Shown here piece after piece: positions 17,195 through 25,498 of a stretch of 64,000 bases of DNA. The stretch's first letter is position 1, and each line of letters starts with the position of its first letter. The notes under the pieces are model-generated. The model was not told where the DNA came from, did not search any database, and saw only the letters and a list, made by a program, of their open reading frames with translations. The translations under genes and the position numbers were made by a program. This DNA is from an uncultured Lachnospiraceae bacterium (GTDB lineage Bacteria; Bacillota; Clostridia; Lachnospirales; Lachnospiraceae). The stretch covers positions 248,001-312,000 of the forward strand of contig CAJTKK010000001.1 in the NCBI GenBank assembly GCA_910576535.1, given 5' to 3'.

Positions 17195-17280
17195 GCACAC
17201 AGTATTTATGCTGTGTTAGGAGGCGGTATCTCCTGCATAGGGGCTGAGAGAGCAACAACCCTTTCAGTCCTACCTTTTTT
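17195..17280 (+). other. Structured element ending in a T tract
   Basis: Three successive stems (CACAG/CTGTG, AGGAG/CTCCT and an imperfect AGGGGCTGA with TCAGTCCTACCT) followed by six T. It looks like a small RNA 3' end or a terminator without a gene. Whether it is transcribed cannot be told. Confidence 0.3.
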
Positions 17281-17385
17281 ATTCATCTTGTAACTTCGAT
17301 TATAACGCACTGCAATGGGTTTTTCAAGGCAAAATTGCCCTCCGACCCCTGTCACCAAGGTTAGGGCAAGGTTCTTGCCCTCTCC

Positions 17386-17664
17386 CTACGGATAGAGAAC
17401 CCGCTGGAATAATCCTTCCTCGCAGACAAGATTTAGCTTCATCTGCTTCCCCGCACTGAACATCTCTTTCACGAGCTTATCAATCTTACCAGCCACGCTC
17501 TTGTACCCGCTGTAGCTTTCGATTCCAATCAGTGTCCGCGGTACAAACATCCTATGATTTTTCAGAGGCTTGCCGCTGTTATTGGCAGCCGGATTGTCAG
17601 CAGGCTTCGTTACTTCATGCATGGACGCTAATGCTGCGGGCTTCGTTACTTCATGGACAGGCAC
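17386..17664 (-). pseudogene. Unidentified ORF, probably the 3' part of a decayed gene
   Basis: 92 codons whose first third is two repeats of VHEVTKPA type, encoded by the degenerate tandem repeat at 17604-17732. The rest reads PLKNHRMFVPRTLIGIESY and GKIDKLVKEMFSAGKQMKL and looks coding. No ribosome site is seen. I do not recognise the family; the setting among other scraps suggests a truncated gene. Confidence 0.35.
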
Positions 17665-17732
17665 AGATGCGACAAGTTTCGTTATTTCATAGCAAGCACA
17701 GATGCAACAAGCTCAAGCTCTTCATGGACAGG
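17604..17732. repeat. Degenerate tandem repeat of about 36 bp
   Basis: Four units starting at 17604, 17640, 17676 and 17711, each beginning GCTTCGTTACTTCAT or a variant and ending near ACAGATGCRACAA. Divergence rises rightwards, as in an old duplicated array. Confidence 0.6.
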
Positions 17733-17768
17733 TATAGAATAAATTGGAAAAAGAATAGGCCTGGCTGA

Positions 17769-17900
17769 AATGTCATTAATGATAATATTGCCAATATTTC
17801 TTGTTTAGATTTGGAACAATATTTTCATCTAAAAAATGGAGAATTAGATTTGCTTTCCGGGGGAGTTCCTTGTATTGAAAGCACATATACGCCTATGTAA
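17769..17900 (+). pseudogene. Fragment of a DNA cytosine-5 methyltransferase
   Basis: A 44-codon open frame with no start codon, reading NDNIANISCLDLEQYF and then GELDLLSGGVPC before a stop. The last part matches motif IV of C5-methyltransferases (DLLxGGxPCQ), here with Gln changed to Ile, and the preceding DI-x-x-I-x-x-x-DL pattern has the right spacing. Everything before and after is lost. It is best read as a decayed restriction-modification gene. Confidence 0.5.
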
Positions 17901-17908
17901 AGGGATTG

Positions 17909-17931
17909 GATCAAAAAAATTGATCTTTTTT
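17909..17931 (+). terminator. Short terminator after the methyltransferase fragment
   Basis: GATCAA/TTGATC hairpin followed by six T on the plus strand, 9 bp after the fragment's stop codon. Confidence 0.6.
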
Positions 17932-17937
17932 GTGCAA

Positions 17938-17974
17938 ATGCTGTCAAGGCCGTTATTTTCAGCCCTGACAGCAT
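17938..17974 (-). terminator. Terminator of glnN
   Basis: Hairpin with ATGCTGTCA/TGACAGCAT arms extended by GGC/GCC after one mismatch, 37 bp beyond the glnN stop. The following T tract is short. Confidence 0.6.
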
Positions 17975-18010
17975 AATAAAATCCGGTATATATACCTCTT
18001 ATATTTCAAA

Positions 18011-20131
18011 TTATATTTCAAACATCAGATCCGCATAAGTAGGATAAGGCCACACCCTTTTATCCACAAGCATTTCCAGTTCATCCACCGGCCGGCGCAA
18101 ATTATCCATAGCCGCCCTTACCGCATCTTTATAGTAAAATGCCTGCTCTTTCCCTCCCGGCATAGCCCCTGCCTTTGCTTCCACTTTTTCAAGCTCCACA
18201 AGGGCTGCTTTGGCTTGCGCCAGTTTTCCGGACACTGTATTCAACATTTCCAGTTGGACAGACGCATCCGCCCCTGCTTGCTTTACAGCAATTACAGCAT
18301 CTGCAAGAGTTTTGGTATATCCGGCTACCGCAGGGATAATTTGTCTGGAAGCCATGTCAATCATTGTAAGCGCTTCGATATTTATCGTTTTCGCATATGT
18401 TTCATATAGGACTTCTTCCCTGGATTCCAGCTCTGATTTTGTAAAAATATGAAATTTTTCAAATAATTTTACCGCCTTATCCGTTGTGAGGGTTTCGACC
18501 GCTTCCACCATGGATTTAATATTGGGAAGCCCTCTTTTAGCTGCTTCTTCCACCCATTCCTCGGAATAACCGTTCCCATTAAAAATAATCCTTTGATGCT
18601 TTGTCATATATTCTTTAATCAGATCATGCACCGCAAGTTCAAAATCTCCTGCCTTTTCCAGTACATCCGCCGCTTCGCAGAAAGCCTCTGCCACAATTGC
18701 ATTTAAAATCGTATTAGGGCTTGCAACGGAGTCTGCCGATCCAACCATACGGAATTCAAATTTATTCCCTGTGAAAGCAAAGGGAGAAGTCCTGTTTCTG
18801 TCCGTAGCGTCTTTCATCAGGTTCGGCAATGTGGAAACGCCTGTCTCCAATACGCCCCCTTCTTTGCACGTCTCCGCAATTCCGGTTTCTACCAGTTGTT
18901 TTACAACATCCTCCAGTTGTTCGCCTAAGAATATGGAAATAATTGCCGGCGGCGCCTCGTTTGCCCCTAGCCTATGGTCGTTCCCTACATCGGAGGCGCT
19001 CTGGCGGAGCAGATCCGCATGAGTATCCACCGCTTTCATAATGCATGCAAGGACAAGAAGGAATTGTATATTTTCATTGGGTGTATCGCCTGGATCCAGC
19101 AGATTTACGCCTGTATCCGTGCCCAAAGACCAGTTATTATGTTTTCCGGAACCATTCACTCCGGCAAAAGGCTTCTCATGGAGCAGGCATCTCATATCAT
19201 GATGCACTGCCACTCTTTTCATTGTCTCCATTACAATCTGGTTATGATCCACTGCAATATTGGCCGTCTCATAAATAGGCGCCAGTTCATGCTGCGCCGG
19301 AGCCGCCTCATTATGCTGGGTTTTGGCAGTTACTCCAAGCTTCCACAGCTCTTCATTCAAATCCTTCATATAAGCGCCGATACGCTCACGGATTACCCCA
19401 AAATAATGATCTTCCATTTCCTGCCCTTTCGGGGCAGGCGCGCCGAACAACGTCCGTCCTGCAAAAATCAGATCCGGCCTTTTTAGATATTTCTCTTTAT
19501 CCACCAGGAAATATTCCTGCTCCGGCCCGACGCTGGGTACTACTTTCGCCGCTTTTACCGTCCCCTCATTCTCAAAAAGCCGTACAATGCGTAACGCCTG
19601 TTCGCTCAATGCTTCCATGGACCGCAGCAACGGGGTTTTTTTGTCCAAAGCCTCCCCCGTATAGGAACAGAATGCCGTAGGAATACAAAGAATAACCCCG
19701 GTACTCGCCTCTTTTAAAAATGCCGGGGAGGTCATATCCCATGCCGTGTACCCTCTCGCTTCAAATGTGCTTCTCAGACCGCCGGAAGGGAAAGAAGAGG
19801 CATCCGGTTCTCCCTTAATCAGCTCTTTGCCCGAAAATTCCATAATAGTCCTGCCCTCTTCATCAGGATGAGCCACAAAAGAATCATGCTTTTCCGCAGT
19901 AATGCCTGTCAAAGGCTGAAACCAATGCGTATAATGCGTTGCGCCATTTTCCACCGCCCAGTCCTTCATAGCTTTTGCCACCACATCTGCCGTTTTCAAA
20001 GGAAGTTCTTTCCCCTCATCCATCGCCTTTTTTACTTCCTGAAAAACGCTTTTGGGCAGGCGCTGCCTCATTTTCCCTACGGTAAAAACATTTTTTGCGA
20101 AAATTTTTTCTACGTTAAAAATCTCACCCAT
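18011..20131 (-). CDS. glnN: Type III glutamine synthetase
   Basis: A 706-residue ATP-dependent ammonia-assimilating enzyme. Length and motifs are those of GSIII, not GSI: GPEQEYFLVD, THNEAAPAQHELAPIYE-type metal/substrate segments, VAVHHDM, GVNGSGKHNNWSLGTD and NRTSPFAFTGNKFEFR. GSIII forms double-ring dodecamers. The ATG at 20131 (MGEIFNVEKIFAKNVF) with AAGGAAA upstream is preferred; the longer reading from 20212 would translate through a leader terminator. Expression is probably governed by that attenuator. Confidence 0.95.
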   Translation of the reverse strand: MGEIFNVEKIFAKNVFTVGKMRQRLPKSVFQEVKKAMDEGKELPLKTADVVAKAMKDWAVENGATHYTHWFQPLTGITAEKHDSFVAHPDEEGRTIMEFSGKELIKGEPDASSFPSGGLRSTFEARGYTAWDMTSPAFLKEASTGVILCIPTAFCSYTGEALDKKTPLLRSMEALSEQALRIVRLFENEGTVKAAKVVPSVGPEQEYFLVDKEKYLKRPDLIFAGRTLFGAPAPKGQEMEDHYFGVIRERIGAYMKDLNEELWKLGVTAKTQHNEAAPAQHELAPIYETANIAVDHNQIVMETMKRVAVHHDMRCLLHEKPFAGVNGSGKHNNWSLGTDTGVNLLDPGDTPNENIQFLLVLACIMKAVDTHADLLRQSASDVGNDHRLGANEAPPAIISIFLGEQLEDVVKQLVETGIAETCKEGGVLETGVSTLPNLMKDATDRNRTSPFAFTGNKFEFRMVGSADSVASPNTILNAIVAEAFCEAADVLEKAGDFELAVHDLIKEYMTKHQRIIFNGNGYSEEWVEEAAKRGLPNIKSMVEAVETLTTDKAVKLFEKFHIFTKSELESREEVLYETYAKTINIEALTMIDMASRQIIPAVAGYTKTLADAVIAVKQAGADASVQLEMLNTVSGKLAQAKAALVELEKVEAKAGAMPGGKEQAFYYKDAVRAAMDNLRRPVDELEMLVDKRVWPYPTYADLMFEI

Positions 20132-20176
20132 CTTCTCTATTTCCTTTCCTTTTCTTTTCGATACCCGCCCCGGAAC

Positions 20177-20206
20177 GAAAAAAATGTCCCAAAAAATTTG
20201 GAACAT
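20177..20206 (-). promoter_or_regulatory. Leader terminator (attenuator) before glnN
   Basis: Minus-strand hairpin ATGTTCCAA/TTGGGACAT (one G-U pair, loop ATTTT) followed by T7, lying between the likely promoter and the glnN start. It has the form of a conditional terminator. A smaller GAAGG-GCAA-CCTTC stem and a GATAT/ATATC stem precede it in the leader. Confidence 0.65.
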
Positions 20207-20257
20207 CTTCATTCAGGATATTCTATTCATATCAGAAGGTTGCCCTTCACTTTTTAT

Positions 20258-20286
20258 AAGATACTCTACTTTCCATAAAATTGCAA
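20258..20286 (-). promoter_or_regulatory. Putative glnN promoter
   Basis: TTGCAA, 17-bp spacer, TATCTT on the minus strand, placing the transcript start near 20251 and giving a leader of about 120 nt. Confidence 0.55.
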
Positions 20287-20330
20287 CCCCTAATTTCATT
20301 TTTTGTAAGTCCCGCAAACCAGATATCTTT

Positions 20331-21557
20331 TTATCCGTTTTTCATCCTGAGAATATCACCTGTCCCGGCTCTTTCTGTCATCCCTACAAACAGCGCTTGT
20401 TTAGGATGCGGCGCTGATTCTACCGTTTCCCCTTCCTCCGTCTTCAGAGAAAGCACCTTTGTCCCGGTATTCCTTCCGTCCGGCCTCATAATCTCAATCT
20501 CGTCTCCTACGCAGAATTTATTCCTTTGGCTTATTTTCGCCCTTCCTTTTCCATCTGTCCCTTCCACTGTACCAAGATATATATATTCATTTACATACGT
20601 ATTAGAGTCATAAATCTGTGTTTCCTCATCCGGCTTCCCAAAATAAAACCCTGTCGTAAACTGCCGGTAAGTGCATTTTGAAATCTCCGCCTTATACCAT
20701 TCCATATTCTCACGGTATTTCTCTTCCGATTCCAGATAATCATCAATCGCCTTCCTATATGTCCTGGCTACCGTTGCCACATATAAAGCCGTCTTCATCC
20801 TGCCCTCTATTTTAAAACTGTCAATTCCTGCAGCCATCATTTCCGGTATGTGTTCTATCATGCAAAGATCCTTGGAATTAAAAATATATGTCCCTCTTTC
20901 ATTTTCATACACAGGAAAGAATTCACCCGGCCGTTTTTCTTCCATCACCGTATACTTCCAGCGGCAAGGATGGGTACAAGCCCCCTGGTTCGCATCCCTG
21001 CCCGTAAAATAACTGCTAAGCAGGCATCTTCCGGAATATGAAATGCACATTGCCCCATGGATAAAACTTTCGATTTCCAGGTCATCCGGAATATTTTCCC
21101 TGATTTCCTTAATTTCCGCCAAAGAAAGCTCCCTCGCTGAAACAACACGTTTTGCCCCTTGTCCATGCCAGAAGCGGAAAGTCTCATAATTGGTATTATT
21201 CGCTTGCGTAGAAATATGAATATCTATTTCCGGGCATACTCTCCTCGCCACTGCAAATATTCCAGGGTCTGCTATAATCAGCGCATCCGGCTTTAAAACC
21301 TTCAGTTCTTCCAAATACTTTTCCGCCCCTGCCAAATCCCCGTTATGAGCCAATATATTCGCTGTTACATGAACCTTCACCCCATGCTCATGGGCAAAAC
21401 GTATCCCTTCCCCCATCTCTTCTTTTCCAAAATTTTTTGCCTTAGCCCTAAGCCCAAATGCCTCTCCGCCGATATATACAGCATCCGCTCCAAAATTCAC
21501 TGCTGTTTTTAGTACTTCCAGGCTCCCTGCCGGAATTAACAGTTCTGGTTTCTTCAT
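20331..21557 (-). CDS. U32-family peptidase-like protein (tRNA hydroxylation type)
   Basis: A 408-residue U32 protein starting MKKPELLIPAGSLEVLKTAV. It keeps the iron-sulfur cysteines around CISYSGRCLLSSYFTGRD and ACTHPCRW. Although named peptidases, relatives (TrhP and the Bacillus YrrN/YrrO proteins) act in prephenate-dependent hydroxylation of uridine 34 in tRNA. The gene directly follows trmR, as in the yrrM-yrrN-yrrO cluster, which supports the tRNA role. The ATG at 21557 has a GAGAGGAAAC site. An in-frame TTG reading from 21680 would add an AVKQD repeat extension. Confidence 0.85.
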   Translation of the reverse strand: MKKPELLIPAGSLEVLKTAVNFGADAVYIGGEAFGLRAKAKNFGKEEMGEGIRFAHEHGVKVHVTANILAHNGDLAGAEKYLEELKVLKPDALIIADPGIFAVARRVCPEIDIHISTQANNTNYETFRFWHGQGAKRVVSARELSLAEIKEIRENIPDDLEIESFIHGAMCISYSGRCLLSSYFTGRDANQGACTHPCRWKYTVMEEKRPGEFFPVYENERGTYIFNSKDLCMIEHIPEMMAAGIDSFKIEGRMKTALYVATVARTYRKAIDDYLESEEKYRENMEWYKAEISKCTYRQFTTGFYFGKPDEETQIYDSNTYVNEYIYLGTVEGTDGKGRAKISQRNKFCVGDEIEIMRPDGRNTGTKVLSLKTEEGETVESAPHPKQALFVGMTERAGTGDILRMKNG

Positions 21558-21575
21558 TACGTTTCCTCTCCCACG

Positions 21576-21665
21576 CTGCTTAACAGCATCCTGCTTAACA
21601 TCATCCTGCTTAACATCATCCTGCTTAACAGCATTCTGCTTAACAGCAATTTGCTTAAAGTCAAT
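21576..21665. repeat. 15-bp tandem repeat, six units
   Basis: Six contiguous 15-bp units, CTGCTTAACAGCATC on the plus strand with substitutions, and degenerate copies up to about 21700. It fills the gap between trmR and the U32 gene and stays open in the U32 frame (AVKQD/N repeats). Confidence 0.85.
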
Positions 21666-21703
21666 TCCGCTTAAAACCAACTTAAGCTTAACAGCAATCT
21701 GGT

Positions 21704-22354
21704 TCAGCCGCCATCCAGCTTGACGCTGACCGCCGCTCCGTCCCCTATTTGTAAAATGGCCGTTTCCAGTTGTTCATTATGTTTTAATTCATATAAATAG
21801 TCCCTCATGCGGGAATGTATCGTGCGGTTCCTCCTTGTCACTGCGAACCTGGATTCTATAATATCCCCATCCTGAAGCACATTGTCCGACACGAGCAGCC
21901 CGCCGGTTTTAAGGAGCCGCAGGATATCGGGCAAAAATCCCAGATACTGGCCTTTTGCCGCATCCATAAAAATAAAGTCATAAGTTCCGTCCAGCTCTTT
22001 TAAAATCCCAGCCGCATCCCCCTCCAGCAAAGTAATTTCCTTCTCCTTGCCTGCCCGGCGGAAATTCTCTTTTGCTAAAGGAATTCTTTTTTCATATTTT
22101 TCTATTGTAGTTACCTTGCATCCAGCAGGCGCATATTCGCTCATAAGAAGTGCAGAAAAACCAATCGCCGCCCCTACCTCAAGAATGCTTTCCGGCCTGC
22201 GGATTGCCAGCAGCAGTTTCAGCAGGCTTTGCATTTGAGGACGGATCACCGGTACATTTGTCCTTCTGCACTCATCTTCTATTTTATCCAAAAACTCTGT
22301 ATTACCCCTGTCCAAGGAATGAATAAAGGCACTGACCCTGTCTTCCGTCATCAT
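21704..22354 (-). CDS. trmR: O-methyltransferase TrmR (tRNA 5-hydroxyuridine methyltransferase)
   Basis: A 216-residue class I SAM methyltransferase with ILEVGAAIGFSALLMS (motif I), VTTIEKYEKR, FIFMDAAKGQY (motif IV with the metal-binding Asp) and VSDNVLQDGDI. It matches the YrrM/TrmR group that converts ho5U34 to mo5U34 in tRNA. It starts 2 nt after the mltG-like stop and precedes the U32 gene, the same order as in Bacillus. Confidence 0.88.
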   Translation of the reverse strand: MMTEDRVSAFIHSLDRGNTEFLDKIEDECRRTNVPVIRPQMQSLLKLLLAIRRPESILEVGAAIGFSALLMSEYAPAGCKVTTIEKYEKRIPLAKENFRRAGKEKEITLLEGDAAGILKELDGTYDFIFMDAAKGQYLGFLPDILRLLKTGGLLVSDNVLQDGDIIESRFAVTRRNRTIHSRMRDYLYELKHNEQLETAILQIGDGAAVSVKLDGG

Positions 22355-22356
22355 AT

Positions 22357-22944
22357 TTATTCTGCCTCTCCGCCTTCCGGCATAGCTTCGGCGTCTTCCG
22401 CCTCTGTTCCGCCTTCTTCCTGCCCTGCCTTGGCGTCTTCCGTCTCTTCTGCAGTTTCCCCGGTTTCTGCCCCGCCGTTTTCCTTCGTTCCGTCTGTTTT
22501 GTCAGACGGCTCTGCCGCCCCGGGTTCTTCCTCATCCTCTGCTTCGGTCACTTCTACAGACATAACAGCCAACATTTCTTCTGCCGTCATATCGCTGCTT
22601 ATTTCATATATTCCCGGCTTTATTTTGCCATGATAACCCAGCAGCAATTCCTGGAGATAAAATAATCTGGCATCCTGAATCATCCCTTTTTCCTCCAGGA
22701 CTGTGCCAATTTCCATAACAGAAGCTTCCTTGGCCACCGAAATGCTTATAGCTTTCGCTGTTTCTTCACTGGAAGCCGGCTGTTCGGCAAATATGCGGTA
22801 GCCAAACCCATATGCCTGCATGGCATATTTATAGGTATACGTTACCACTACTATGATTAAGACAATTTTAACCGCCGTATCCAGTACGGTTCCAATCACA
22901 CCCTTAACGCTCATCCCGGCAATACCCCTTTCGTTCTTTAGCAT
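22357..22944 (-). CDS. MltG-like N-terminal protein lacking the catalytic domain
   Basis: A 195-residue protein with one transmembrane helix (about 25-45), a LysM-like segment (SVMEIGTVLEEKGMIQDARLF, then KIKPGIYEISSDMTAEEML) as at the start of MltG, and an acidic Ala/Gly/Glu-rich tail (about 130-195). The transglycosylase domain is absent. It occupies the position of yrrL (mltG) in the Bacillus ruvX-mltG-trmR cluster, so it appears to be a reduced MltG. It may bind glycan without cutting it. Confidence 0.75.
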   Translation of the reverse strand: MLKNERGIAGMSVKGVIGTVLDTAVKIVLIIVVVTYTYKYAMQAYGFGYRIFAEQPASSEETAKAISISVAKEASVMEIGTVLEEKGMIQDARLFYLQELLLGYHGKIKPGIYEISSDMTAEEMLAVMSVEVTEAEDEEEPGAAEPSDKTDGTKENGGAETGETAEETEDAKAGQEEGGTEAEDAEAMPEGGEAE

Positions 22945-22993
22945 ACTGCAGTTTTGCCTCCCGCTGCCCTGCCGCCTTCGTCTTCCGCTTTAT

Positions 22994-23326
22994 CTATTGA
23001 AAATCAATCTCATCCCAGATCATTTCATTGATTTCCTGCATCATTCTGCAGAAGCATAACTCTGCCGCCAAAAAATCATCCACCAGAGGGATTGCCCTCA
23101 CATCTTCAAATTCTTTTTCCAGCTCTTCCAAACGCTCTATAAAATCCCTGCCGTCTTCCGTATGTTGGATGATATAATTTTTCTGCCGGAATTCATTCAC
23201 TCTTTCGTATAGTTTCGGTTCTTCCTTTATCTGTGCCAGTTGGGTCCTATAGTCTTTAAACTCCTGAGACTCCTTTATTTCATGAATAAAATCTGTCACC
23301 GCACGATACATATGCCCTTCTGTCAT
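22994..23326 (-). CDS. YlbF/YmcA-family regulator
   Basis: A 110-residue helical protein with the family pattern: VTDFIHEIKESQEFKDYR, then VNEFRQKN and a C-terminal amphipathic helix. In Bacillus, YlbF and YmcA join YaaT in a complex that affects RNase Y processing. Here the gene follows rnj by 25 bp, keeping it in an RNA turnover setting. The start has a GGAGG site. Confidence 0.8.
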   Translation of the reverse strand: MTEGHMYRAVTDFIHEIKESQEFKDYRTQLAQIKEEPKLYERVNEFRQKNYIIQHTEDGRDFIERLEELEKEFEDVRAIPLVDDFLAAELCFCRMMQEINEMIWDEIDFQ

Positions 23327-23351
23327 AGTATTCCTCCGCCAGCGCCTGCCG

Positions 23352-25025
23352 CTAAACCTCCATAATAATAGGCAATATCATCGGCCTGCGTTTTGTTTTC
23401 TTCCACACGTATTCGCCAAGGGAATCTTTGATACCGCCTTTGATCTTCCCCCAGTCACTGATCCCCCTGTCCAGGCAGGCATGTACCGATTCATCTACAA
23501 TCTGCCTGGCCTCTTCCATCAGCTCGTCCGATTCACGGACATAAACAAACCCTCTGGATACAATATCCGGTCCCGATACCAACTGGTCAGAGTATCCGTC
23601 CAATGCCAATACCACAATAAGAATACCATCTTCCGCAAGACGCTGTCTATCCCTAAGAACAATATTGCCTACATCGCCTACCCCAAGGCCGTCTACAAGA
23701 ATCCCCCCTACCGGTACTTTCCCTGTTACTTTTGCCTCTTCTTTATCCAATTCCAGCACATCGCCGGACAACATAATAAAAATATTTTCTTTTGGAATAC
23801 CCAGCTCTTTTGCCAGCTTTGCCTGCGCCTTCAGATGCTTGTACTCCCCATGCACCGGAATGGCATACTTCGGGTGAAGCAGGGAATACATCAATTTTAT
23901 TTCTTCCTGGCAGGCATGGCCTGATACATGGACATCCTGAAAAATCACGTCTGCCCCTTTCACCAGAAGCTTATTAATCACATTTGTCACTGTTTTCTCA
24001 TTTCCAGGTATCGGATTGGAAGAAAAAATAACCGTGTCTCCAGGTCCTATGGAAATCTTTTTATGAATATCCCCAGCCATACGGCTTAACGCAGCCATGC
24101 TCTCTCCCTGGCTTCCCGTTGTAATAATAACCGTCTTTTCATTCGGGTAATTCTTTAGCTGTTCAATATCAATCAATGTCTTATCCGGAATATCCAGATA
24201 GCCCAGAGTAGTCGCAGTCTCAATGATATTGACCATGCTGCGCCCTTCCACCACTACCTTTCTGCCGAATTTATAAGCTGAATTAATAATCTGCTGCACC
24301 CTGTCCACATTGGAAGCAAAAGTTGCAATAATAATCCTCGTATCTTTATGTTCTGTAAAAAGCGTATCAAAGGTCTTTCCTACTGTCCGTTCCGACTGGG
24401 TAAACCCAGGCCGCTCCGCATTGGTGCTGTCGCACATCAATGCCAGCACCCCTTTCTTCCCAATTTCCGCAAATCTCTGCAAATCAATGGCATCGCCAAA
24501 AACAGGCGTATAATCCACTTTAAAATCCCCTGTATGGACTACCGTTCCCGCCGGGGAATAAATAGCAAGCGCAGCAGCATCCACAATGCTGTGATTCGTT
24601 TTTATAAACTCGATCCTGAACTGTCCCAGATTAATGGACTGCCCGAATTTAATAACCTTCCTTTTTGTATTTCCTGTCAAGTTATGTTCGTTCAGTTTAT
24701 TTTCGATTATTCCCATCGTCAGTTTTGTGGCGTAAATAGGCACATTAATATCCCTTAACACATAAGGCAAAGCCCCGATATGGTCTTCATGCCCATGCGT
24801 AATAATAAACCCCTTTACTTTTTCCTGGTTTTCCTTCAAATACGTTACATCCGGTATTACCAAGTCGATCCCCAGCATATCATCATCCGGAAAAGACAAC
24901 CCGCAGTCAACCACAATAATACTGTCTTCATATTCGAAGGCAGTAATGTTCATACCAATCTGCTCCAAGCCCCCCAAAGGGATAATTTTCAGCTTGGAAG
25001 CATTTTCAATTTCTTTTTTCTTCAA
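23352..25025 (-). CDS. rnj: Ribonuclease J
   Basis: A 557-residue metallo-beta-lactamase/beta-CASP nuclease acting in 5'-3' RNA decay and rRNA maturation. Motifs: THGHEDHIGALPYVL (zinc ligands), VHTGDFKVDYTP, DSTNAERPGFT, FASNVDRVQQI, TTGSQGE and HVSGHACQEEI, HGEYKHL. The start codon is TTG at 25025 with GGAGG 8 nt upstream; it overlaps the end of fur by 20 nt. Downstream genes are ylbF and mltG-like. Confidence 0.95.
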   Translation of the reverse strand: MKKKEIENASKLKIIPLGGLEQIGMNITAFEYEDSIIVVDCGLSFPDDDMLGIDLVIPDVTYLKENQEKVKGFIITHGHEDHIGALPYVLRDINVPIYATKLTMGIIENKLNEHNLTGNTKRKVIKFGQSINLGQFRIEFIKTNHSIVDAAALAIYSPAGTVVHTGDFKVDYTPVFGDAIDLQRFAEIGKKGVLALMCDSTNAERPGFTQSERTVGKTFDTLFTEHKDTRIIIATFASNVDRVQQIINSAYKFGRKVVVEGRSMVNIIETATTLGYLDIPDKTLIDIEQLKNYPNEKTVIITTGSQGESMAALSRMAGDIHKKISIGPGDTVIFSSNPIPGNEKTVTNVINKLLVKGADVIFQDVHVSGHACQEEIKLMYSLLHPKYAIPVHGEYKHLKAQAKLAKELGIPKENIFIMLSGDVLELDKEEAKVTGKVPVGGILVDGLGVGDVGNIVLRDRQRLAEDGILIVVLALDGYSDQLVSGPDIVSRGFVYVRESDELMEEARQIVDESVHACLDRGISDWGKIKGGIKDSLGEYVWKKTKRRPMILPIIMEV

Positions 25026-25476
25026 TCAATTTTCCTCCACATTCTGCACAGCGCCCGTAGAGCTTCACTTCATGATCTACCACATGGAATCCGGTAGTTT
25101 CCGTAATCTTATCCTCTAATTCCTCCAGCAGATCATCTTTAAAGGATATCACTTTACCACAGCTTACGCAAATCAGGTGATGGTGATGGTGTTTTGCCGT
25201 ACCCAGCCCCATATTACTGATTTCATAACGGACAAACCCGTCGTCCAAATTGATGCGGTCAATTAAATGCAGCTCAAAAAGCAACTGTATCGTTCTATAA
25301 ACAGTAGCAAGTCCTATCTCGGGATAGCCTGCTTTTACCATTTCATAAATTTCTTCTGCTGTTAAATGTTTATCAGGACATGAAGCAAGCGCCTCCAGCA
25401 CCAGCAGCCTCTGGTTGGTAATTTTTAATCCATTATCTTTCAGCAATTGCTTAAATTCTTCCCTGTCTACCGCCAT
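25006..25476 (-). CDS. fur: Fur-family metalloregulator
   Basis: A 157-residue winged-helix repressor. It has KITNQRLLVLEAL and LATVYRTIQLL for DNA binding, HHHHHLICVSCGKVISF with the first structural CxxC, and GRCAECGGK with the second. The His-rich segment and KVISF fit Fur rather than PerR or Zur, though metal choice is inferred. The ATG at 25476 was chosen; MRQ at 25485 is close. The end overlaps rnj. Confidence 0.85.
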   Translation of the reverse strand: MAVDREEFKQLLKDNGLKITNQRLLVLEALASCPDKHLTAEEIYEMVKAGYPEIGLATVYRTIQLLFELHLIDRINLDDGFVRYEISNMGLGTAKHHHHHLICVSCGKVISFKDDLLEELEDKITETTGFHVVDHEVKLYGRCAECGGKLIEEKRN

Positions 25477-25498
25477 TTGCCTCATTCCTTCCTTTATT

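Larger units (their letters stand above)
16737..17385. other. Degraded intergenic region
   Basis: About 650 bp without an intact gene. It holds the upstream side of the membrane protein gene, a possible RDD-family scrap (16901-17134) and a structured element (17195-17280). Short frames on both strands lack ribosome sites. Confidence 0.5.

Noticed and set aside
18011..20131. GlnA type I
   Set aside because: Length above 700 residues and the QHELAPIYE/KHNNWSLGTD motifs identify type III.
21576..21665. CRISPR or attachment site
   Set aside because: Contiguous 15-bp units without spacers: a simple tandem repeat.
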